Source: an uncultured beta proteobacterium
GTDB lineage: Bacteria; Pseudomonadota; Gammaproteobacteria; Burkholderiales; Burkholderiaceae_C
Assembly: GCA_903920405.1 (NCBI GenBank)
Contig: CAIXMC010000081.1
Location: 1 to 5,221 of the forward strand
Direction of reading: 5' to 3'
Length of the DNA stretch: 5,221 nt
The position numbers were made by a program, and so were the translations under genes. The notes under the pieces are model-generated. The model searched no databases and was not told the DNA's origin. It was given only the letters and a program-made list of their open reading frames with translations. Positions 1 through 5,221 of the stretch are shown here, piece after piece (position 1 is the first letter of the stretch; every line of letters starts with the position of its first letter).

Positions 1-863
1 GCCAGGTCTTTGTAAGCGGGGGCGTAGCGCTCCATAAAACGTTCACCGTTACCGTTGCGCAAAATAGCACCCTCGCCACGGCAACCCTCGGTCAGCAAAA
101 TCCCGGCACCATAAACCCCCGTGGGGTGAAATTGCCAAAATTCCATGTCTTGCAATGGAATGCCTGCGCGCGCGGCCATGCCCAAACCGTCACCCGTATT
201 GATATAGGCATTGGTCGATGCAGCAAAAATGCGTCCTGCGCCACCTGATGCCATCAGTACGGCTTTGGCTTCCAAAATGTGAATATCGCCGGTTTCCATC
301 TCTAGCGCAGTCACGCCAATCACGTCACCTTCGGCATCACGAACCAGGTCGAGCGCCATCCACTCCACAAAGAAATTGGTTTTTGATCTGACGTTTTGTT
401 GGTACAAAGTGTGAAGCATGGCGTGGCCTGTGCGGTCAGCGGCAGCGCAGGCGCGTTGCACGGCTTTTTCACCATGGTTGCTGGTGTGGCCACCAAAAGG
501 ACGCTGGTAAATAGTGCCGTCGGGGTTGCGGTCGAACGGCATGCCGTAATGCTCCAGCTCATAAACCACCTTGGGGGCTTCACGGCACATGAATTCAATA
601 CTGTCCTGGTCGCCCAGCCAGTCGCCGCCTTTGACGGTGTCATAAAAGTGAAAATCCCAGTTGTCTTCGTTCATGTTGGACAAGGATGCAGCAATGCCGC
701 CTTGTGCAGCCACCGTGTGTGAGCGGGTGGGAAAGACCTTGGAGAGTACAGCCACGTTCAATCCGGCGTTGGCCAGTAGCAGCGATGCGCTCATGCCGGC
801 ACCTCCGGCACCAACGATCACCACGTCGAATTTACGTTTGGAAATTTTTGAAGTTACAGTCAT
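1..863 (-). CDS. sdhA: succinate dehydrogenase flavoprotein subunit, 3' end outside the window
   Basis: This is the catalytic subunit of respiratory complex II; it oxidises succinate to fumarate on the cytoplasmic face of the inner membrane and passes electrons via FAD to SdhB. The first 287 residues are visible, about half of a family length near 590-600. A dinucleotide-binding motif GAGGAG lies at residues 18-23. The [10 protein letters not shown] segment at 47-56 contains His49, equivalent to the histidine that binds FAD covalently. QFHPTG at 244-249 carries active-site His246, followed by TEGCRGEG at 258-265. The ATG at 863 is chosen because the N-terminus [15 protein letters not shown] matches the family start I remember; no clear Shine-Dalgarno sequence precedes it. 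The usual Arg after GAGGAGM in homologues such as E. coli SdhA is Ser25 here, a minor change. It lies third in an sdhCDA operon, 106 bp after sdhD. The gene is cut by the window edge, not visibly broken. Confidence 0.97.
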   Translation of the reverse strand, partial: MTVTSKISKRKFDVVIVGAGGAGMSASLLLANAGLNVAVLSKVFPTRSHTVAAQGGIAASLSNMNEDNWDFHFYDTVKGGDWLGDQDSIEFMCREAPKVVYELEHYGMPFDRNPDGTIYQRPFGGHTSNHGEKAVQRACAAADRTGHAMLHTLYQQNVRSKTNFFVEWMALDLVRDAEGDVIGVTALEMETGDIHILEAKAVLMASGGAGRIFAASTNAYINTGDGLGMAARAGIPLQDMEFWQFHPTGVYGAGILLTEGCRGEGAILRNGNGERFMERYAPAYKDL

Positions 864-886
864 GATGTGAATAAAGTCTGGGTTAT

Positions 887-918
887 TGAATGCCTAAATG
901 CCTGAATGCCTGAATGCC
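887..918. repeat. four tandem 8-bp units in the sdhD-sdhA gap
   Basis: Four head-to-tail copies of an 8-bp unit, read as TGAATGCC on the plus strand (GGCATTCA in the sdhA sense), occupy this interval; the second copy has one change (TAAATGCC). The array sits in the 106-bp non-coding gap 864-969, 23 bp before the sdhA start codon. It would be transcribed as part of the sdh mRNA. The rest of the gap shows no gene and no convincing promoter or terminator; a weak short stem (GGT-N6-ACC) lies on the sdhD side of the array. Eight-base arrays can change copy number by slippage, but because the array is outside the coding sequence this would change leader length, not reading frame. Confidence 0.9.
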
Positions 919-969
919 TCACCGCGGTTCAATGACCGGGTGTGCGAATGTCCTGGAATGTAGAGAAAT

Positions 970-1335
970 TTACACGCGCCATAGAACCTGAATAGCCCAG
1001 CCCGAGCAGCCAATCAGCCACACTATCGCAAAGACGTGCATGACAAACCGCACAGCGTAGGGCTGGACATAATCCATAAAGACATTGCGCATCCCCACCC
1101 AAACGTGGTAGAGCATGGACAAAATGACCACAAAAGTGATGGTTTTCATCCATTGATGCGCAAAAATACCCGCCCAGAGTTCATAGCCAATGGTGCCTTT
1201 GCTGAAGATAATTTGTGACAGCACCAAGACCGTGAACACAATCATCACCACTGAAGTAACACGCTGCGACAACCAATCGCGCATCCCGTAGTGTGCACCA
1301 ACAACGGTACGATGACAACCAAAATGAACAGACAT
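970..1335 (-). CDS. sdhD: succinate dehydrogenase membrane anchor subunit SdhD
   Basis: A 121-residue hydrophobic membrane anchor of complex II, which with SdhC binds heme b and forms the ubiquinone site. Three membrane segments can be seen at roughly residues 25-45, 63-84 and 93-117. The segment YHVWVGMRNVFMDYV at 76-90 corresponds to the conserved HAWIGMWQVLTDYV region of E. coli SdhD. It places His77 at the heme ligand (E. coli His71) and Asp88-Tyr89 at the quinone site (E. coli Asp82-Tyr83). The VGAHYGMRDWLSQR stretch near residue 12 is the typical betaproteobacterial N-terminus. The start follows an AGGAG ribosome site and lies 18 bp after the sdhC stop, so the two genes are surely cotranscribed. 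Length and motifs are normal. Confidence 0.95.
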   Translation of the reverse strand: MSVHFGCHRTVVGAHYGMRDWLSQRVTSVVMIVFTVLVLSQIIFSKGTIGYELWAGIFAHQWMKTITFVVILSMLYHVWVGMRNVFMDYVQPYAVRFVMHVFAIVWLIGCSGWAIQVLWRV

Positions 1336-1340
1336 AAATC

Positions 1341-1346
1341 ACTCCT
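1341..1346 (-). promoter_or_regulatory. ribosome binding site of sdhD
   Basis: In the sense of the gene this reads AGGAGT, five bases before the ATG at 1335. It lies entirely in the 18-bp sdhC-sdhD gap and supports the chosen sdhD start. Confidence 0.8.
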
Positions 1347-1353
1347 ATAAAAC

Positions 1354-1797
1354 TTAGTAAAGACCGAACAGCTTGGCGCCCAAAATAAGCGTCAAACCCA
1401 GCGTGAGTACCAGAACAACAGCAGCAGTTTGCCGACCGAAATCCTTGGTGATTTGATGGTGATGGGTGTCCATCCACAAATGGCGAATACCCGCAATGAA
1501 GTGATGCAAACCTGCCCAAATCAAGCCAAGAACCACCAACTTGAACATCCAGCCCGGCACACCCCACAGGCCTGCATTGAAGAGGGATTTGAATTTGTCA
1601 AACGAAATTTCCGAGGTGATGGAGGTATCAAACATCCAGATGACAAAAGGCATCAGAAAAAACATGATGGCACCGCTCACCCGGTGCATGCCCGAGGCCA
1701 GAGATGCCAAGGGCCAGCGGTAACTGATCAGGCTGGCAGAGTCAATGTTATAAAACTGGGGTCGGGGTTTTAACGGGGTTGTCGCTGATTCAGACAT
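1354..1797 (-). CDS. sdhC: succinate dehydrogenase cytochrome b556 subunit SdhC
   Basis: A 147-residue membrane subunit of complex II that anchors SdhAB and shares heme b and the quinone site with SdhD. SGMHRVSG at residues 35-42 matches the SILHRISG motif of E. coli, placing Ser35 and Arg39 at the quinone-site positions Ser27 and Arg31. HHFIAGIRHLWMD at 98-110 places His99 at the heme ligand (E. coli His84) and His106 at the second conserved histidine. Membrane segments lie at about 38-57, 84-106 and 124-145. The ATG at 1797 is chosen because the N-terminus MSESATTPLKPRPQFYNID looks native and an AGGAAG site precedes it. The frame stays open upstream to 1926, but those 43 codons run through the palindromic repeat and are very unlikely to be translated as SdhC. 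First gene of the operon. Confidence 0.95.
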   Translation of the reverse strand: MSESATTPLKPRPQFYNIDSASLISYRWPLASLASGMHRVSGAIMFFLMPFVIWMFDTSITSEISFDKFKSLFNAGLWGVPGWMFKLVVLGLIWAGLHHFIAGIRHLWMDTHHHQITKDFGRQTAAVVLVLTLGLTLILGAKLFGLY

Positions 1798-1803
1798 ACG
1801 TTG

Positions 1804-1809
1804 CTTCCT
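1804..1809 (-). promoter_or_regulatory. ribosome binding site deciding the sdhC start
   Basis: Reads AGGAAG in the gene's sense, six bases before the ATG at 1797. It is the main sequence reason to reject the longer open frame that begins at 1926. Confidence 0.75.
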
Positions 1810-1829
1810 ATGGTATTTTGAGTGGGTAA

Positions 1830-1930
1830 GGATGCAGTCAGCAACAAATTGTGCATTTGGATCGTCAGATTTAGACGCACTGCGTCGCAAACCTGACGGC
1901 CAAATGCGGAACTTATTTCTGACCACATCC
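1830..1930. repeat. 101-bp palindromic element, copy 1, upstream of sdhC
   Basis: An imperfect palindrome that begins GGATG and ends CATCC. The left arm 1830-1872 and right arm 1889-1930 are reverse complements at 33 of 41 aligned positions by hand count, with one small bulge at 1861-1862/1899. The centre is an exact palindrome, GACGCA-C-TGCGTC, at 1874-1886. The whole unit could fold as a single long hairpin in RNA or as a cruciform in DNA. Its left half including the centre matches 5103-5160 at 47 of 58 positions, so it belongs to a dispersed family. No transposase, clear target duplication or T-run after the stem is seen, so a non-autonomous or REP/MITE-like repeat fits better than an intrinsic terminator. 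It ends 32 bp before the sdhC start codon. Confidence 0.88.
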
Positions 1931-2022
1931 CAAGTATCCGGTGAATGCCGATTACCTCGAAATTTTATTGCATGGAAGCGCAGATTTGACGTGGGAATTA
2001 CAAAACAGGGAAACTCTAAAAT
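1931..2022 (-). other. non-coding stretch likely holding the sdhCDAB promoter
   Basis: This 92-bp A+T-rich stretch lies between the transglycosylase stop and the palindromic element; no gene is visible. A weak sigma-70-like pair exists on the minus strand: TAAAAT at 1962-1967 (one mismatch to the -10 consensus) with a poor -35 (GTCAAA, 1985-1990) at 17-bp spacing. If this is the promoter, the palindrome would be transcribed as part of the sdh 5' leader. The -35 match is weak, so this is only a candidate; a promoter inside or after the palindrome was not convincingly seen either. No intrinsic terminator for the transglycosylase gene is visible. Confidence 0.3.
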
Positions 2023-2655
2023 TTATGACATCTGCCATCTTTTTTGTGCGGACAACACCGTATCAGGATAGGCCGCCAGACCACGTGAGCCGTTGTAGCG
2101 CCCCAGCGCCATAAACAAGTTGCCCCGTTCGCGTTCAAGGTAATGGCGCAAAATCACACAGCCAAAGCGCAAATTGGTTTGCATGTGAAACAGCCGGCCT
2201 GCATCGCCATCACCGATCAAACGTGTCCAAAACGGCATGACCTGCATATAGCCACGCGCTCCAGCACTGCTGACTGCGTATTTGCGAAAGTTACTTTCTA
2301 CCTGAATCAGACCCAACACCAAAGACACATCCAATCCGGAGCGTTTGGCTTCGTACCAGACGGTTTGCAAAAATTCCTTGCGCGTGTTGAAGTCAGATTT
2401 TTTAACCTTCAATCGCTCGCATTGAACACCCAGCCAGCGCAAGTAATCCAATCGCGATTCGGTGTCGGCAAACTCAGGAACAGGAGGTGCTTCGTTGGCA
2501 ATGGCTGAACTCAAAGCGGTGCGAACCGCATCCATCAAGGGTTCTTCATACTGCGCTCCCGCCCACAATTGCTCTGAAAATAATAGCATCCCAGGCAAGC
2601 TGCATAAGGGTTTGAGGCCAAAAACACCATATAAAACGGCGCGTCTTGTCAGCAT
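2023..2655 (-). CDS. exported lytic transglycosylase (SLT domain)
   Basis: A 210-residue protein with a C-terminal soluble-lytic-transglycosylase fold, roughly residues 95-200. Enzymes of this family cleave the MurNAc-GlcNAc bond of peptidoglycan and leave a 1,6-anhydro end. Diagnostic motifs appear in order: LIQVESNF at 116-123 with the probable catalytic Glu120, then GARGYMQVMPFW at 132-143, NLRFGCVILRHYL at 161-173, and ALGRYNGSRG at 183-192. The N-terminus (MLTRRAVLYG, then a hydrophobic run to about residue 34 ending LWAGA) looks like a signal peptide, so action in the periplasm is inferred. Cys18 is not in a good lipobox. The gene starts 7 bp after the proS stop and its ribosome site overlaps that stop, so it is probably cotranscribed with proS. 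The exact subfamily is not settled. Confidence 0.9.
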   Translation of the reverse strand: MLTRRAVLYGVFGLKPLCSLPGMLLFSEQLWAGAQYEEPLMDAVRTALSSAIANEAPPVPEFADTESRLDYLRWLGVQCERLKVKKSDFNTRKEFLQTVWYEAKRSGLDVSLVLGLIQVESNFRKYAVSSAGARGYMQVMPFWTRLIGDGDAGRLFHMQTNLRFGCVILRHYLERERGNLFMALGRYNGSRGLAAYPDTVLSAQKRWQMS

Positions 2656-2660
2656 GACGG

Positions 2661-2664
2661 CCTC
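2661..2664 (-). promoter_or_regulatory. ribosome binding site overlapping the proS stop
   Basis: Reads GAGG in the gene sense, five bases before the ATG at 2655, and shares bases with the TGA stop of proS. This supports the chosen start and suggests translational coupling between proS and the transglycosylase. Confidence 0.6.
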
Positions 2665-4405
2665 ATAGGCATTTCAGTTTGGATAACAAAAATGGCACTA
2701 CATTGCAGAACGACACCAGGCTAGGCGCTGTATCACGCCGGTGTTGATATTCCACCTCGCCTGCTTTCAGGGTGCGCTCTCCCAAGGTGATGCGGTGTGG
2801 AATGCCAATCAACTCCCAATCGGCAAACATGACGCCAGGGCGCTCACACCTGTCATCCAGAATCACATTCACATGGGCAAACATCAATTGGGCGTAGAGT
2901 TGCCCAGATGATTCTTTCACGGCGGGCGATCGATCGGCATTGATGGGGCACAGCACCACTGTAAAAGGTGCCAGGGAATCCGGCCAGATGATGCCACGAT
3001 CGTCATGATTTTGTTCAATGGCAGCAGCAGGCAAACGGGTGATGCCAATGCCGTAACACCCCATTTCCATCCACTGGGGTTTGCCATTTTGATCAAGAAA
3101 TGTAGCATTCATGGCCTGGCTGTATTTTGTGCCCAAATAGAAAACATGCCCCACTTCAATGCCACGTTCAATGGCCAAAACACCCTTTCCGTCTGGCGAG
3201 GCATCCCCTGCCACCACATTGCGCAGGTCAGCCACCTGTTCAGGTTCTTGCAGGTCGCGATGCCAATTCACGCCGGTCAGGTGATAGCCTTCTTCATTGG
3301 CACCACAAATCCAGTCGCTCATCACCATGACTTCACGATCAGCAAGGGTGTGAACACGCCGTTCAAGCAAAGGGCCCAAGTAGCCGGGCGGGCTTCCAAA
3401 GGTTTCTGAAATTTCCGCCGTGCTGGCAAACCGAAAGGCACTCAACCCTGGCAGTTTTCTAACCTTGACCTCGTTCATCTCATGGTCACCGCGCAACAGC
3501 AGCAGCCAGATTTTGGTGTGGGTCACCGCGCCATGTTCGTTCAAAGTATCGGTCGCCAACACGAGGGATTTGACGGTACGCTGCACAGACACCCCCAGAA
3601 ATTCGGCCACATCAGCACAAGTGCTTTGGTCCGGCGTGGCGGTTTTAACCATCTCCTGCGTGGCAGGAGGCCGTGAGCCAGCGGGTGCAAGGGCTTCGGC
3701 CTTTTCCATATTGGCGGCGTACGTGCTGCCAGGGCAATACACAATGGCATCTTCACCTGTGGCGGCCACGACCTGAAATTCTTCGCTCAAATCGCCACCA
3801 ATAGCACCGCTGTCTGCTTCCACGGCACGGTAAGTCAGGCCAAACCGGTCAAAAATCTGCCGATACGTTTTTGACATCAACTGGTAGCTGGCTTTGGCAG
3901 TCGCAGCATCACGGTCAAAGCTGTAGGCATCTTTCATGATGAATTCGCGCGCACGCATCAAGCCAAAACGCGGGCGACGCTCGTCACGAAACTTGGTTTG
4001 AATTTGGTAGAAATTTTTGGGCAACTGCTTGTAACTGCGAATTTCCTGACGGGCAATGTCGGTGATCACTTCTTCACTGGTGGGTTGCACCACAAAATCA
4101 TGCGCGTGACGGTCTTTGATGCGAAGCAATTCTGCGCCCATTTTGTCAAACCGGCCTGTTTGCTGCCACAGCTCTGCCGGTTGAATGACGGGCATGCAAA
4201 GCTCCACAGCCCCTGCACGGTTCATTTCTTCGCGCACAATGACCATCACCTTCTGAACCACCCGCAAACCCAGGGGCATGAGGGTGTAAATGCCAGCCCC
4301 CAGTTTTTTAATCATGCCCGCACGCAGCATCAGCTGGTGGCTCACCACTTCAGCGTCGGCAGGGGCTTCTTTCAGGGTGGAAATCAGGAATTGGGAAGCT
4401 TTCAT
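2663..4405 (-). CDS. proS: prolyl-tRNA synthetase, bacterial type with editing domain
   Basis: A cytoplasmic class II aminoacyl-tRNA synthetase that charges tRNA-Pro, 580 residues, near the usual bacterial length (572 in E. coli). The catalytic core shows QPTSEEV at 107-113, motif 2 [21 protein letters not shown] at 139-159, and motif 3 [19 protein letters not shown] at 448-466. Between motifs 2 and 3 lies the inserted YbaK-like editing domain, roughly 225-405. It includes VQRTVKSL at 274-281, where Lys279 matches the E. coli Lys279 used against mischarged Ala-tRNA, and GSPPGYLGP at 337-345. The anticodon-binding domain follows from about 475 to the end. The ATG at 4405 gives the conserved N-terminus [15 protein letters not shown]; a TTG four codons upstream is in frame but less likely. 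No clear Shine-Dalgarno sequence is seen. It is transcribed divergently from rppH and probably leads a two-gene unit. Confidence 0.97.
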   Translation of the reverse strand: MKASQFLISTLKEAPADAEVVSHQLMLRAGMIKKLGAGIYTLMPLGLRVVQKVMVIVREEMNRAGAVELCMPVIQPAELWQQTGRFDKMGAELLRIKDRHAHDFVVQPTSEEVITDIARQEIRSYKQLPKNFYQIQTKFRDERRPRFGLMRAREFIMKDAYSFDRDAATAKASYQLMSKTYRQIFDRFGLTYRAVEADSGAIGGDLSEEFQVVAATGEDAIVYCPGSTYAANMEKAEALAPAGSRPPATQEMVKTATPDQSTCADVAEFLGVSVQRTVKSLVLATDTLNEHGAVTHTKIWLLLLRGDHEMNEVKVRKLPGLSAFRFASTAEISETFGSPPGYLGPLLERRVHTLADREVMVMSDWICGANEEGYHLTGVNWHRDLQEPEQVADLRNVVAGDASPDGKGVLAIERGIEVGHVFYLGTKYSQAMNATFLDQNGKPQWMEMGCYGIGITRLPAAAIEQNHDDRGIIWPDSLAPFTVVLCPINADRSPAVKESSGQLYAQLMFAHVNVILDDRCERPGVMFADWELIGIPHRITLGERTLKAGEVEYQHRRDTAPSLVSFCNVVPFLLSKLKCL

Positions 4406-4436
4406 GGCAGAAATCAATCAATAAAGTGGATGTGTA

Positions 4437-4465
4437 TTGATGCACAACCGTGTGCTGTGCATAAT
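4437..4465 (+). promoter_or_regulatory. probable sigma-70 promoter of rppH
   Basis: TTGATG at 4437-4442 (four of six consensus bases) and CATAAT at 4460-4465 (five of six) are separated by 17 bp, the optimal spacing. Transcription would begin near 4472, giving an rppH leader of roughly 23 bases that still contains the AAGG ribosome site. It lies in the 89-bp divergent gap between proS and rppH. The matching proS promoter on the minus strand is not clear; only a poor pair (TTGTGC at 4442-4447, TTTATT at 4420-4425, 16-bp spacing) is visible. Confidence 0.5.
4441..4461. promoter_or_regulatory. inverted repeat inside the rppH promoter
   Basis: TGCACA at 4441-4446 and TGTGCA at 4456-4461 are exact reverse complements nine bases apart. 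A second tighter pair, GCACA at 4442-4446 with TGTGC at 4451-4455, overlaps it. The dyad fills the spacer and touches both promoter hexamers, which is where a repressor would bind. It might equally be a chance dyad; no named regulator is recognised. Confidence 0.4.
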
Positions 4466-4494
4466 CAGGGCAATTGACAAATTAAGGTTTGATT

Positions 4495-5025
4495 ATGCTT
4501 GACCGTGATGGCTTTAGGCCAAACGTCGGCATCGTCTTGCTCAACCAGAAAAATCAGGTGTTTTGGGGTAAACGTATTCATACGCATTCTTGGCAGTTTC
4601 CGCAGGGTGGCATTGACCGTGGCGAAAGTCCGGAGCAGGCCATGCTTCGGGAATTGCACGAAGAAATAGGACTACAGCGAGAACATGTTCGCTTTGTCGC
4701 TCGAACCCGTGACTGGTTGCGCTACGAGGTGCCAGACCATTTTATTCGCCGCGATACACGCGGTCTTTACAAGGGCCAGAAACAAATCTGGTTTCTATTG
4801 CAGCTTATCGGTCACGATTGGGATCTGAATTTGCGCGCCACCAACCATCCCGAGTTTGATGCCTGGCGCTGGAACGATTACTGGGTCCCACTTGATACTG
4901 TGATTGAATTCAAGCGCGAAGTTTATGTGACGGCGCTGACCGAACTGGCACGTTACCTGCCTCGTTTTGAGAACCGCAACCGTTTTTTACGTCATGGCCT
5001 TCGCTGTACAGATTCCCATGTGTAA
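4495..5025 (+). CDS. rppH: RNA pyrophosphohydrolase (Nudix)
   Basis: A cytoplasmic Nudix hydrolase that removes pyrophosphate from the 5' end of mRNAs, producing the monophosphate end that favours RNase E decay. The 176 residues equal the E. coli RppH length. The full Nudix box GX5EX7REUXEEXGU lies at 38-60, with metal ligands Glu53, Glu56 and Glu57. The start [27 protein letters not shown] at 71-80, YKGQKQIWF at 92-100 and [13 protein letters not shown] at 118-130 are RppH hallmarks that separate it from other Nudix enzymes. The ATG at 4495 is preferred over an in-frame TTG at 4489 because it gives the conserved N-terminus and sits seven bases after AAGG (4484-4487). It is monocistronic as far as the window shows, with no long C-terminal extension and no intrinsic terminator seen after it. 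Confidence 0.97.
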   Translation: MLDRDGFRPNVGIVLLNQKNQVFWGKRIHTHSWQFPQGGIDRGESPEQAMLRELHEEIGLQREHVRFVARTRDWLRYEVPDHFIRRDTRGLYKGQKQIWFLLQLIGHDWDLNLRATNHPEFDAWRWNDYWVPLDTVIEFKREVYVTALTELARYLPRFENRNRFLRHGLRCTDSHV

Positions 5026-5102
5026 GATGGACGCTGCAAGTACGTTTCAAAGTGATGTGGAGGTGGCAATGTTCACCTGTCAAGCTGCGCGAACTTGACT
5101 AA

Positions 5103-5221
5103 GGATGTGGTCAGTAATAAGTTCCCCATTTGGCTCGTCAGATTTGGGCGCACTGCGTCGTTACAAATCGCTCATGTGGCGTGGCCACACCGCGCGATTT
5201 GCGCCTAGCATTGCATCCCAA
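5103..5221. repeat. palindromic-family element, copy 2, after rppH
   Basis: The first 58 bases (5103-5160) match copy 1 (1830-1887) at 47 positions, including the shared CGCACTGCGTCG centre and the same TAA just before GGATG. The left arm is closer still to the reverse complement of copy 1's right arm (40 of 44, three substitutions and one gap). After the centre the sequence departs from copy 1 and carries a separate hairpin module. The window stops at CATCCCAA. Either the element ends at CATCC (5218), as copy 1 does, or 5217-5221 begins a right arm that continues outside. The 77 bp between rppH and this element (5026-5102) contain no gene that I can support. Confidence 0.8.
5165..5200. repeat. 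nested inverted repeats within copy 2
   Basis: AAATCGC at 5165-5171 pairs exactly with GCGATTT at 5194-5200, and inside it TGTGGC at 5175-5180 pairs exactly with GCCACA at 5184-5189 around a 3-base loop. An outer pair, GGCGCA at 5147-5152 with TGCGCC at 5200-5205, can enclose both at the cost of one shared base. No T-run follows the stem, so it is not a standard intrinsic terminator. Copy 1 has no counterpart of this module. Confidence 0.75.

Noticed and set aside
396..722. Open frame on the strand opposite sdhA, and similar ones opposite proS (3005-3409, 3998-4477) and the transglycosylase (2143-2508)
   Set aside because: They lie wholly or mostly antisense to well-supported genes, their translations show no recognisable domain, and no good ribosome sites were noted.
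2619..2655. Twin-arginine export signal in the transglycosylase (TRRAVLYG)
   Set aside because: The twin arginine is there, but the rest of the consensus after it is poor; an ordinary Sec signal peptide explains the N-terminus as well.
4406..4417. TTG start adding four residues to ProS
   Set aside because: The family N-terminus begins MKASQFLIS at the ATG at 4405; the extra residues show no support.
4474..4479. Exact TTGACA on the plus strand as the rppH -35 box
   Set aside because: A -10 at normal spacing would fall at or past the rppH start codon, and nothing there resembles TATAAT; the TTGATG/CATAAT pair upstream fits better.
4489..4494. TTG start adding two residues to RppH
   Set aside because: The ATG at 4495 gives the conserved [10 protein letters not shown] start and proper spacing from AAGG at 4484-4487.
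5061..5078. Possible terminator hairpin after rppH (AGGTG with CACCT)
   Set aside because: The stem has only five bases with an 8-base loop and no T-run follows.
1..5221. CRISPR array, tRNA or rRNA gene, prophage or defence genes
   Set aside because: No regularly spaced direct repeats, no cloverleaf or rRNA sequence recognised, and every substantial coding region is accounted for by housekeeping genes.

Overview
The window looks like chromosomal housekeeping DNA from a betaproteobacterium of the order Burkholderiales, most likely the family Comamonadaceae. The basis is the close match of the translated SdhC, SdhD, SdhA, RppH and ProS to remembered sequences from that group, the proS/rppH divergent arrangement, and a palindromic repeat of a style I associate with Comamonadaceae genomes. 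No database search was run, so the genus is open.

Layout from left to right. Positions 1-1797 hold the start of a succinate dehydrogenase operon on the minus strand, in transcription order sdhC, sdhD, sdhA. sdhA runs off the left edge, and sdhB would be expected beyond it. The sdhD-sdhA gap is 106 bp and carries four tandem 8-bp units. Positions 1798-2022 are non-coding upstream of sdhC and contain a 101-bp palindromic element (copy 1). Positions 2023-4405 hold a two-gene minus-strand unit: proS, then a small exported lytic transglycosylase 7 bp behind it. Positions 4406-4494 are the divergent control region between proS and rppH, with a plausible sigma-70 promoter and a dyad for rppH. rppH occupies 4495-5025 on the plus strand. 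From 5103 to the window end lies a second member of the palindromic family (copy 2), with a different, hairpin-rich right part.

The genes do not form one pathway. SdhCDA belongs to respiratory complex II and the TCA cycle, ProS charges tRNA-Pro, the transglycosylase trims peptidoglycan, and RppH starts 5'-end-dependent mRNA decay. All complete genes look intact, with their key motifs present.

I see no novel gene system. The parts worth a second look are non-coding: the two related palindromic elements, one of which probably lies in the sdh leader; the 8-bp tandem array before sdhA; and the dyad overlapping the rppH promoter.
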